A stretch of DNA of 64,000 nucleotides from Tridacna crocea (taxonomy: Eukaryota; Mollusca; Bivalvia; Cardiida; Cardiidae): positions 40,723,361 through 40,787,360 of the forward strand of contig OX031064.1 of the NCBI GenBank assembly GCA_943736015.1, written 5' to 3'. Under the pieces are notes generated by a model. The model was not told the origin of the DNA. It searched no databases and saw only the letters and a program-made list of their open reading frames with translations. The translations under genes were made by a program, and so were the position numbers. The stretch's first letter is position 1. Every line of letters starts with the position of its first letter. Shown one piece after another: positions 1 through 9,374 of the stretch.

Positions 1-905
1 GTAGTTAAAATCGCCTAGTATGCAAATATGGGAACAGCCATATGATTTGCTCATGGAGAAGATTTGTTTTATTTCTTCTATACATCCAATACCAAGTGAC
101 GGACTTCTGTATATGCAACCGATCATTAGCTTGTCATTTTTATCTAGATTTATACTAATCCATACTGATTCTAAAAGTCTACTTTCAATTTCCACTTCTA
201 CGGCCCTAAGTTCTTTCATTGTGTAGATTATTACTCCTCTTCCTTTTGGTTTGTGGGAGATGAACAAGTCATAACCGTCAATATGGAAAATGTTTTTAGT
301 AATCTCAAATCTGGTTACTTTAGGGTTACATTCTGTAATTGCTATGATTTGCGGTCTAAGTTGATCTACATTTATTTTAAGTTCTGTCATTTTGTTTGTA
401 AGAGTATCTGCATTTGTATAGAATATAGAGAGTTTCTCCCTATGACTGCTCTCATATTTGCCGTCTTTTGTACAGTTAAAATTAAAACAAACCCTCTAGT
501 CTCTATTGACTTCTGGGGAACCAGGTTCTTTTTCAGTTGATATGCCTCCCCTTATGGTTTCATCTGTAATTGTTGTATCATGGATATGTTCATATAAAGT
601 TGTGTTGTTATAGTATGTTTTTTGTGTGATATTATGTTGCTCATTCATGTCTTCTTCTTCTTCTTCTTCTGTTTTACTTTGTTGATTTGAAATTGATTCT
701 ACATGTGCTTTCTCTGTAGATTTTTTTGGGATGACAACTTTACTGTTTCTGATGAAAGCTCCTTCATGAATTTTTCGTTTATTTTGTAAATCTTCCAATA
801 GTTCCTTTCTCTCTCTTCTTTGAAGTGGAGTGTAATCCGGAGCTATTATTACTTTTTTTAATACCATCGGTGCTCTTGCTCGGATTAAGAAAATGTATAG
901 TGTCT
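1..905 (-). pseudogene. LINE retrotransposon fragment: ORF1-like tail plus apurinic-type endonuclease start
   Basis: On the minus strand one reading frame runs from 867 to the left edge, broken only by a TAG at 496-498. The first part (867-499, 123 aa) is basic then acidic, with a PDYTPLQRRERKELLEDL stretch typical of the ORF1/ORF2 junction region of animal LINEs. After the stop the frame reads an exonuclease-endonuclease-phosphatase fold start, with a TNADTLTNKM N-terminal motif, an ITECNPK catalytic-glutamate motif, a GCIYRSPS strand and HICILGDFNY at the very edge. The reverse transcriptase would lie outside the window. Upstream of 867 the frame meets a stop at 904-906, so the copy is shifted or truncated at its 5' side, just where the pearl-like element at 914 begins. 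The in-frame TAG may be damage or the natural ORF1/ORF2 boundary. Confidence 0.8.
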
Positions 906-913
906 AACACTGA

Positions 914-2039
914 TTTTTATACGCCCGTCGAAGACGGGACGTATTATGGGATCACCCGTGGCGGGCGGGCGGGCGGCGTCCAGTTCTTTGTCTGGAGCAT
1001 ATCTCCAAAACTATTCTAGCTAGGGTTATGAAATTTCATGGGTGGATAGATCTCATCGAGGGGGAGTGCAGTGCGCAGGAATCATAACTCTTGCTTGCTT
1101 AATTTTTGAGTTATTGCCCTTTGTTGTCGAGGGGAGTGCAGTGCTCAGGAATCATAACTCTAGCTTGTTTAATTTTTGAGTTATTGCCCTTTGTTGTTTT
1201 TCATACTTGAATTTTGTCCGGAGCATATCTCCATAACTATACTAGCTAGGGTTATGAAATTTCATGGGTGGATAGATCTCATCGAGGGGGAGTGCAGTGC
1301 GCAGGAATCATAACTCTTGCTTGCTTAATTTTTGAGTTATTGCCCTTTGTCGTTTTCCATACTTGAATTTTGTCCGGAGCATATCTCCAAAACTATACTA
1401 GCTAGGGTTATGAAATTTCATGGGTGGATAGATCTCACCGAGGGGGAATGCAGTGCGCAGGAATCATAACTCTTGCTTGCTTAAATTTTTAGTTATTGCC
1501 CTTTGTCGTTTTCCATACTTGAATTTTGTCCGGAGCATATCTCCAAAACTATACTAGCTAGGGTTATGAAATTTCATGGGTGGATAGATCTTATCGAGGG
1601 GGGTGCAATGTGCAGGAATCATAACTCTAGCTTGCTTAATTTTTGAGTTATTGCCCTTTGTTGTTTTTCATACTTGAATTTTGTCCGGAGCATATCTCCA
1701 AAACTATACTAGCTAGGGTTATGAAATTTCATGGGTGGATAGATCTCACCGAGGGGGAATGCAGTGCGCAGGAATCATAATCCTTGCTTGCTTAATTTTT
1801 GAGTTATTGCCCTTTGTTGTTTTTCATACTTGAATTTTGTCCGGAGCATATCTCCAAAACTATACTAGCTAGGGTTAAGAAATTTCATAGGTGGATAGAT
1901 CTCATCAAGGGGGAGTGCAGTGCACAGGAATCATAACTCTTGCTCCCTTTATTTTTGTTTTTCATACTTGAATTTTGTCCAGTGCATGCCCCAGCTTTAC
2001 AACTTGGGGTCAGACGGGCGTCAATTTGCCGCTCTTGTT
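914..2039 (+). mobile_element. Pearl/Helentron-like non-autonomous element with 156-bp tandem core
   Basis: It starts with TTTTTATACGCCCGTC followed by its reverse complement (GACGGGACGTAT), forming a hairpin, and ends with a CCCCA...TGGGG hairpin, GACGGGCGTC and CTCTTGTT. Between them is a tandem core. The same kind of 5' module recurs at 25435, and the CTCTTGTT end is shared with unrelated cores elsewhere in the window. This architecture (5' hairpin, satellite-like core, 3' hairpin plus short tail) matches what is known of bivalve pearl and other Helentron-associated elements. No coding capacity is seen. Confidence 0.6.
989..1975 (+). repeat. Tandem repeat, about 156 bp x 6
   Basis: Units begin with TGTCCGGAGCATATCTCC at about 989, 1215, 1371, 1527, 1682 and 1839. 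Spacings are 226, 156, 156, 155 and 157 bp, and the last unit is about 137 bp. The first unit is longer because about 70 bp (GGGGAGTGCAGTG through GCCCTTTGTTG) is duplicated inside it. Units are nearly identical, so homogenisation is recent. The same consensus, more diverged, reappears at 25675-26290 and 63449-64000. Confidence 0.9.
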
Positions 2040-2132
2040 TCATTTGTAATTCATTGAAGTATGAACTTTCAGAGCTAAATAAAGAAGCGTTTTATTTTCT
2101 TACATTTTACGGATGTCGCGATTTCTTTTCAA

Positions 2133-5100
2133 ATTTCCATTGCGAGGTACTGGCACATTGGAAAAAAATTGTTATATAAAATTAGCATATACATGTTATT
2201 AAATTTAGTAAACATCTATGATTCCACACGTGTTTATTTTCACTCATTGATATCATTTATGTACATAAACTGGTATAAACTTAAAAAAAAAAGTTTCTGT
2301 ACTGCTAACAAATGTACTTGAAGAAACTGATATTTTCCCATTATGAAGGTGTTCCCAGCAGTTAGCGACATTGAAAATTTACCCAAGTCATATCAATACA
2401 AAATATTTTACCTAAAACGGCCATTTTATTCAAGCTCTTTAAATAATTACTTAAATAAGCAATATTGAATATTTTTCAAATATATATATATACAGATGTT
2501 TTAACTTCAAAGGAAATTTCCATTGCGCGAGACTGGCGCAATGGAAATGGATGTACGCAATTATGGAAGGTCTCTTCTCAGATAGCGAAATTTGAAATTT
2601 ACCAAAGTCATACTAAAACAAAATATTTTTTAAAAAAAATGGTATTTTAGTATAGCTTGGAAAACAGTTACTGAAATCAGAAATATTGATTCTTATGGAA
2701 ATACCTTTATAGATGTTGAAATTTGCTTTTAAATTTCCATTGCGCGGGATCGTTGCAATGGAAAGGAAAGTACGCAATGGAAAATCTTCTGAGGTCCTTT
2801 ATGAACACACTAATTTGGTGCTCTCAATCATAGCCCATCTGATTTTTAAATCTGTATTTTGCAATTAAATAAAAAAACAATTGTAGTACAGAAAAATACA
2901 TCGTGATTTTCCAACAAATTTTTTCAATGTACACATAATAATAGAAATATCAGAAAACCCTGATTTTGCACTGAAGATTAAAGGCTAATCATAGTTTGAT
3001 TACATTACCGTGTAATAAATTTACTTCTTTAAGTAAGCGATTAGTTGAATTGTCAGTTAAACCATTAAATCAATTTACTTCATTCATGTCAAACTTGCAA
3101 ATTGATTAAACCCTTCAGTTTGTAACACGTCATTAATTAACACAATTAAATTGTTTTTTTCATTTCCATCTTACCAGTCCTCCAGTGTTCTTTTCCATTG
3201 CGCCAGTCCCATGCAATTGAAATCAGGGATCTTATATACAATCTCTGGTGAAGATATCAAAGGAAGTTTCATCATTTGTAATAATAAAAAAAAAATAACA
3301 ATAATAACAAAATTATCGTTTTTGATTCAACTTTTAGCTTACGAATATTTTCTAGACTTTAGAACATGGTTCGTATCTGACTTGAGTATATTTATTTCCA
3401 TTGTGTACTTTCCTCTCCATTGCGTCAGCCCAGCGCATTGGAAATTAAAATGAATTTTTCAACATCAGTAAAGGTGTATGAAATACAGCCACACAATTTC
3501 TGAAAAATTTCCGGTTAATGTAAATTAAAGTAACGATCCACTGCAAATGAAGACGTTAAACTTTGAAATAATGCATAGTTCTTTTATTCAATAGCATGCA
3601 TGTACATGTATATGTAATACGTTTCCATTGCGTCCTTTGTTTTCCATTGCACCAGTCCTGCGCAATAGAAATTTACTTGGAAGTTTAAGCATCTGCACTG
3701 GTATGAGTGAAGTTTCGAAATTTGTGCATCAAAGAACTATCCATTGAACCCAAAAGACACACATTTTTCGGTGTAAGATACGTTTTTGATACAGTATATA
3801 TTCTCTAAGTTTGAATTTGGTAAACTTTCCGTTGCACAACCTGAGAAAAAACGCATGAAGGTAAAATCATATATCACTACAAATGCATTTCCTTTTTAGC
3901 GACTTTTTTCACCTGTATATGTACTTTATAATAATATTAGTGAGTAAAAATAAGGTGTTTGAAGTCAATTCTAGTCATTTATTTAAAAAAGGAATCAAAC
4001 TATATTTCCATTGCGTACTTTCTTTTCCATTGCACCAGTCCCGCGCGATGGAAATTTACTTGGAAATTAAACATCTGCACTGAAATATGTATAGTTTCAA
4101 AATTTATGCATCAAATAACTATCCATTGAAACCAAAAGACAGATTTGTTTTCAGTGAAAGATACCATTTGGGTACAGTATATCCTCTAAGTTTGAATTTG
4201 GTAAACTTTCCATAGCGCATCCTGAGAAAAAACACATAAAGGTAAAATCAAATATCGCTTTAAATGCATTTAGTGAGGTTTTTACCGGTGTCTGTACTTT
4301 AATATACATTAATGAGTACAAATAACGTATTGAAATCAATTCTGGTTACTTCATTTGATAAATGAAGCAAACTATATTTCCACTGCCTAATTTCTTTTTC
4401 ATTGCGCCAGTCCCGCGCAATGGAAATTCACATCTGCACTGGTTTGAGTATAGTTTCGAAATTTATGCATCAAATAACTATCTATTGAATCCAAAGACAT
4501 TTGTTTTTTCAGTGTAAGATACGTTTTGGGTACATTACATGTATATTCTCTAAGTTTGAATTTCGTAAACTTCCCATTGCGCATCCTGAGAAAAAACTCA
4601 TGAAAGTAAAATCACATATTACTACAAATGCATTTCTTTTTAGCGAATTTTTCACATCTGTACTTTATTATACGTTAGTGATTACAGGTAACATGTTTCT
4701 AGTCAATACTAATTACTTCATTAAATAAGTGGGGAATAATATATTTCCATTGCGTACTTTCTTTTTTTCCATTGCGCCAGTCCCGCGCAATGGAAATTTA
4801 CTTGGAAGTTTAAACATTTGCTCTGGTATGAGTATGGTTTCAACATTTATGCATCAAATAATTATCCATTTAACCCAAAAGACCGAAAACTTTCAGTGAA
4901 AGATACGTTTTATTGGTACAGTTTATTGTCTAAGTTTGAATTTGGTAAATTTTCCATTCCGCAAACTGAGATTACCCACATAAAGGTAAAATCAAATATC
5001 AGTACAAAGACATTTTTTATGGATACAATGATTTTATCTGTTTTTCACCTGTATCGGAACTTAAGATTTCATCAATGAGTACAAACAACGTGTTTGAAAT

Positions 5101-5205
5101 CAATTCGACTCACTTCATTTGATAAGTGAAGCACAATATATTTCCAATGCGTATTTTCTTTTCCATTGCGTCCATTGCTCTATAATATTTCCATTGCGTA
5201 CTTTA
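2133..5205 (+). repeat. Satellite-like array with TTTCCATTGCG...CGCAATGGAAA hairpin, period about 370 bp
   Basis: About ten occurrences of an imperfect palindrome (TTTCCATTGCG, a CCAGTCCCG-type loop, CGCAATGGAAA) occur near 2133, 2513, 2730, 3185, 3397, 3621, 4004, 4377, 4743 and 5141. From 3621 on the spacing is about 365-400 bp and the intervening sequence is shared (TAAGTTTGAATTTGGTAAAC, TCTGCACTGGTATGAGT), so these are true tandem units. The first units are shorter or diverged. The short frames in it are incidental. No gene is seen in this 3-kb stretch. Confidence 0.8.
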
Positions 5206-6670
5206 GGCCTACCGACAGGACAGCTCCCCGACACGGCTTTTCGAGACGTTTCCCCGACAAAATTGCAGACAGTTCCCCGACACTTTTGAAGACAGTTCCC
5301 CGACACTTTTGTTATTAGTATATTGAATAGATTTGGGTTTTTCTTTTTTAAGTATTTTTATGGACATTTATTTGAAATGATGGAACTAAATTTCAACTTT
5401 GGTGGTTATCAAATTGCGTATTATGCCCAGTTAAGGAGGTCGATATATTCACGGCGGGGAATCACGTGACACAACAACAACAACAATGACCGTTATTTGA
5501 AAAAATTCCCCGACTTCAGGTAAGAAAATCTTCAATAATTCCGTTAACACATGACCGATTGGAATTTGGTTTGAAGCAGAGAAGGCGGAAGGACTCCGGG
5601 GATTTGCTTGATGTGTTAGATTTTTTAAACAACACCTGATAAAAAAGTTATTGACGAGCAAACAATTTTTTTACCCTGGATAATTTGTTTGCTCGTCAAT
5701 AACTTTTTTATCAGGTGTTGTTTAAAAAATCTAACACATCAAGCAAATCCCCGGAGTCCTTCCGCCTTCTCTGCTTCAAACCAAATTCCAATCGGTCACG
5801 TATTAACGGAATTATTGAAGATTTTCTTACCTGAAGTTGGGGAATTTTTTCAAATAACGGTCATTGTTGTTGTTGTTGTGTCACGTGCTTCCCCGCCGTG
5901 ATATTGTGATTGGACTGTTTGTTGCCATGATTGGGTGTTTGTAATAATGATTGGTTTAATTGGCCGGAATCTTTCGAGTTTCCGTTTATTTTGTATGATT
6001 GCCGTGTTTTTACTGTAATTCAGCTACAAGAACAAGCCTGCGAGGTAAGTATTGGGTTCTGAAATGCAATTTTAACATGTATAACTCGTGTAATTTATGT
6101 GCTATAAATTTCTTGAATAATGTTAAACATTGAAACTTTTTGTTGATTCTCGTTGGACTGTAAAGGGGATCTACTCTCATATTATCCATTACATTACTAG
6201 CGGGTTATTTCAGTTTCTGCGGAAGTAACAGTAAGAGATGAAAAAAAAAAAAAAAAAAAAATGCACTAAACCTAGGCCTACGTGTATTTCAATTCAAACA
6301 TTGGATTAACAATTTGTTTTAGTAATCAAACTTTATACACATATTCATATAACACATATAATAATATTCTGATCTGCACAACGGCGGAGGTATCATTTCC
6401 GAACTGAGTGATCATCAATAATACACTAAAAAGGAGAAATACTCTCAATTATTCACAATCCTTTCACAAGTACAAGACCCCAGTTTCTTTTCCTTAAAAG
6501 TTATAGATATCAATGATAAATGTCGATGAAAATCAAGTTTGCTAATAATGAATGTGTCGGGGAACTGTCTTCAAAAGTGTCGGGGAACTGTCTTCAGTTT
6601 TGTCGGGGAACTGTCTTCAATTTTGTCGGGGAACTGTGTCGGGGAACTGTCTTGTCGGGGAACTGTCTTG
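5206..6670. mobile_element. Foldback-like element with inverted GTTCCCCGACA arrays
   Basis: Left end 5206-5310 holds four to five copies of (A)CAGTTCCCCGACA. Right end 6551-6670 holds six copies of the reverse complement TGTCGGGGAACTGTC. Spacers in the two arrays also correspond (ACTTTTGAAGACAGTTCCCC on the left against the inverted form on the right). The interior includes the long inverted repeat at 5449-5901. No transposase is visible and no clear target duplication was found, so the exact borders are uncertain. Confidence 0.55.
5449..5901. repeat. 216-bp near-perfect inverted repeat, 21-bp spacer
   Basis: Arms 5449-5664 and 5686-5901 are reverse complements with about four mismatches, centred at 5675. 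Each arm contains a (GTT)n/(AAC)n run and a TCACGTG motif. Each arm also encodes the same 70-residue frame in opposite directions, differing at one residue; this is a consequence of the palindrome and not evidence of a protein. A transcript across it would form a hairpin of over 200 bp. Confidence 0.95.
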
Positions 6671-7179
6671 AAACCATATTATCGCTATTTAAAATCAAAC
6701 GCTCCTTCACTCCATTACAAGTAGATTCGTCCTCAATCTAGATTACATCCCGATTACATCCATTTACTTTTTTTTTCGGCTCAAAGTAAATAACTTTAAA
6801 GGTGGACCGATTGAAACAAATGCAATTTTTCACAGAATATAGACAGAGTTTGGATCCAGTTCATTTCTCAGTTTGGTTCGAATTTTCTTCGGCTAATTTT
6901 GTTTTTTTTTTTCCCTTTGTGTTCGACTTTTCTTGGGGTCGGGTTTGCACTTGAGTCTTCATCGTCCAGACGCATGGCGCTATCTTCAAATAAATAAATG
7001 GCGTCCAAACGGAATCTGTACAGACCTGCCCAAGTGCAAGAAAATGTTGGCCAGCGTCGAACTAGGTAAAATAAAGCCACAGACAACCATGCAAAAACGT
7101 GGCGCCAAAAACACATAATTCACGGTAGCAACCTCTAACTATAATATAGATGTCTTTTTTCGGTTTACACTTTACAGTC
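6671..7179. other. Unassigned spacer, weak minus-strand ORF
   Basis: Apart from an open frame of 82 codons on the minus strand (7116-6868), nothing recognisable is seen. The part beginning MRLDDEDSSANPTPRK has a good start context and a lysine-rich tail, so a small first exon is conceivable, but no convincing donor site follows and no family is recognised. Confidence 0.2.
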
Positions 7180-7345
7180 AAAACGTCCCACCGTTAAAAC
7201 GTCCGGTAACAGGACGTTTCGCCCCCAAGACGTTTCCCCCCTGGTCGTTTCGCTTCTATTTTTCACCCTTAGTCGTTTCGCCCTCGGACCCTAGTCGTTT
7301 CTCCCCCAAACCATGTCCTCCCCTAGTCGTTTCGCCCCCAAGAAA
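7180..7345 (+). repeat. Left GTCGTTTCGCCCC minisatellite array
   Basis: Degenerate 14-18 bp units built on (C/T)(A/G)GTCGTTTCGCCCCC and GACGTTTCGCCCC, preceded by two AAAACGTCC motifs. It shares the phrase CCTCCCCTAGTCGTTTCGCC with the inverted array at 14277-14515, so the two behave as long, imperfect inverted termini. Confidence 0.85.
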
Positions 7346-7397
7346 TTTAAAGAGAGAAAAAGAGAAGCAGAGAGACAATGAGCACCTTAAGAGAATA

Positions 7398-7440
7398 CTG
7401 GCTTGCGACCAGTTCTCGCCAAGTACCAGTTCTCGCCAAC
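7398..7440 (+). repeat. Left TIR and subterminal repeat of pogo-like transposon
   Basis: The outer copy 7398-7422 and inner copy 7422-7440 both contain CCAGTTCTCGCCAA. The mirror arrangement is at 11771-11789 and 11971-11996. Confidence 0.9.
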
Positions 7441-7900
7441 TACCGTATTACACGCTGAAACCGCGATGATTTAGCACGCGATTTTTTTCCGAGTTAAAAG
7501 AAGTTGCTGTCAGAGTTTGTGGTAAATAAAGGTAAGAAATGTCAAGTATTAAGGAAGAAATACGCATTTCCCTTTAGCGACCCCGTCAAATGTAAACAAC
7601 AAATTCCAGGGGATCACGTGACGCCCTACTCTATAAATAAATATGTCCAACACAGAGCAGCGAAAACTTCCATTGCTTGCCAGAGACAAACAAAGACATT
7701 TTTTCTCACCTTGAAGTTCATTGATCCAAGGAAATTTGAATATTTCACTTCAAAACCCTATAAATAAAGCAGTGCTGATTTCACCACGTTCCTCTACAAT
7801 GCACAAACTGAACGCGCCACAGTTTGACCTTGTAATGACGTCATTTAGTGGGAAAAACCAAAATTCCTTCATGGAGCAGTCATTATTCACTATCATTTCT

Positions 7901-8411
7901 TAACCTTCCGATGACAAATTAAACCTATACTAAACATCAAATTTTTAGACTTAACCAAATCGAAAGCATTTGTAGACGACAAATTAAATGAACTAAAAGA
8001 TGGACGTAGTATTTGGTGGAATAGAAAACATTGTGTGAAAAGGAGAACTAATTTAATGTTTTTAATTGGGTTCTTCCTCGGGGTCTTTATAAAAAGTCGT
8101 TCGGGGTTATGTGGAAGGGGATTAAGCAACTTTTTGCACATTGCTTTGCAATGATTATTCTTTTTTTTTTGACTGTCTTAGGAACAAATGATTGTAAAAC
8201 AATCAAATATACAATATTGATGATGATTAGTAATGACAGGTAGAAAACTGCATTCTGTCAAGTTTCGATTTGCAGATATTAGTATAAATGACTATTGATG
8301 ATTAAATATATTCAACCTTTTCCCCAGTAGATCTATGCGCTAATTATAAAAGGAAAGGGTCTGCAAATGCTTTCGATTTGGGCGAGACCAAAATTTTGTC
8401 ATCTCGGAAGT
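7901..8411. repeat. Diverged fragments of the TTAA palindromic MITE, opposite orientations
   Basis: 7901-8046 reads as the reverse-oriented outer half of the MITE (AAATCGAAAGCATTTG then GAAAACATTGTGTGAAAAGG). 8351-8400 reads as the forward-oriented outer part (CTGCAAATGCTTTCGATTTG). The central stretch is unrelated, so this is either a very diverged copy or two partial ones. Confidence 0.5.
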
Positions 8412-8440
8412 ATACATGAAGTTTAAAACCAACTGTAATA

Positions 8441-9299
8441 CCCCCTTTCACCGGGCGGCGATTCTACTGCGCTTTTAAAGGCGATCATGACACTTCTCCG
8501 AAATCTTCCAAATGATGACGAGGAAGCGCAGGCTTTCTGCAACATTCTGGAGCTATAACATTACCTGGGCGTTTATAGAACGTTTCGTGATCTCGCTGCG
8601 CTGGTCACGGTCCTGTCAGGCCGTGGTTGCGCTTAGAACTACGATGCTTCAAAGCGGCTTCTACTACGCTTATAAATTTACGGGATTTCAGGCTAACTAC
8701 CTTGCAGCTGCGACCTTACTACGACTTATGCGCTGGAGGAACACTTCTGTACATTGTGTTTTTTGAACGTTTCTATAAAAAAAAAAAAGTCGTTGAAGTG
8801 GCTATCACGAAGCGCTCTTTAAACTTTTACATCGGCGAAAGCATTTCTACTGCACTTTTGCCGTTCGTGCTACGCCTGGAGGAATTTTTTACTAAAATTT
8901 CGAGACGAATCTCTCTTCAGCGGAATTGAGGTTTAACCTTTTATCAAACAAACCCAGATTTTAACTTTCCTGAGATAGAAGCCTTTTGAAAATATTGTGG
9001 GAAAAGGAAAAAATGCTGGTTACTCGCATTTTCTCCCTTTCCCACAATGTTTTCTAGCCTGCTGGAAACAATTTTCAATTCTTGTATTACGTTTATTTTG
9101 CGAGTGCAAATGCTTTCAATTAGGACAAGTCTAAAGTTTTGTCGTTTGGTAATGGGTCAAAGTGCCGATCATGAAACTTCCGACATGCGTGTACTACAAT
9201 CATGCACTTCCACTGTGCTGTTGCCGTTACGCGTTCGATTCACGGCATTTCGATCGAAAATTCGAAACATAGCCGAATCGCCGCACAGTGGAATGGGGG
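8441..9299. mobile_element. Non-autonomous element with CCCCC...GGCGGCGATTC inverted termini
   Basis: The left end (CCCCCTTTCACCGGGCGGCGATTC) and the reverse complement of the right end (CCCCCATTCCACTGTGCGGCGATTC, in + orientation GAATCGCCGCACAGTG) agree over about 25 bp with a few mismatches. TA lies outside both ends, fitting a TA target duplication. It contains a complete TTAA MITE (8933-9160). No transposase frame is present. Confidence 0.6.
8933..9160 (+). mobile_element. piggyBac-like palindromic MITE, forward copy
   Basis: It has a TTAACC start, central palindrome around 8990-9055 (GAAAATATTGTGGGAAAAGG and its complement) and a GTCGTTTGGTAATGGG end, the terminal TTAA being degraded to TCAA. 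Confidence 0.8.
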
Positions 9300-9345
9300 T
9301 ACTAAATGTAACGTATGTAATGATGAAAATGAAGCCTTGGATCCA

Positions 9346-9374
9346 AACACATTTTTTTTTTTCATTCTTCAGAC
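9346..9374 (+). promoter_or_regulatory. Probable 3' splice site in transposase 5' UTR
   Basis: A 25-base pyrimidine tract ends in CAG at 9370-9372, two bases before the ATG of the transposase. This suggests a 5'-UTR intron whose acceptor abuts the start codon. The donor was not located. Confidence 0.45.

Noticed and set aside
989-1975. CRISPR-like array
   Set aside because: Repeats are directly adjacent 156-bp units with no unique spacers, in eukaryotic context.
5449-5901. Two identical 70-codon ORFs on opposite strands
   Set aside because: They are the two arms of one inverted repeat read in opposite directions. No domain, start context or codon bias supports a protein.
6520-6741. Overlapping ORFs with repeated SGNCLQ-type peptides
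   Set aside because: They are translations of the TGTCGGGGAACTGTC array.
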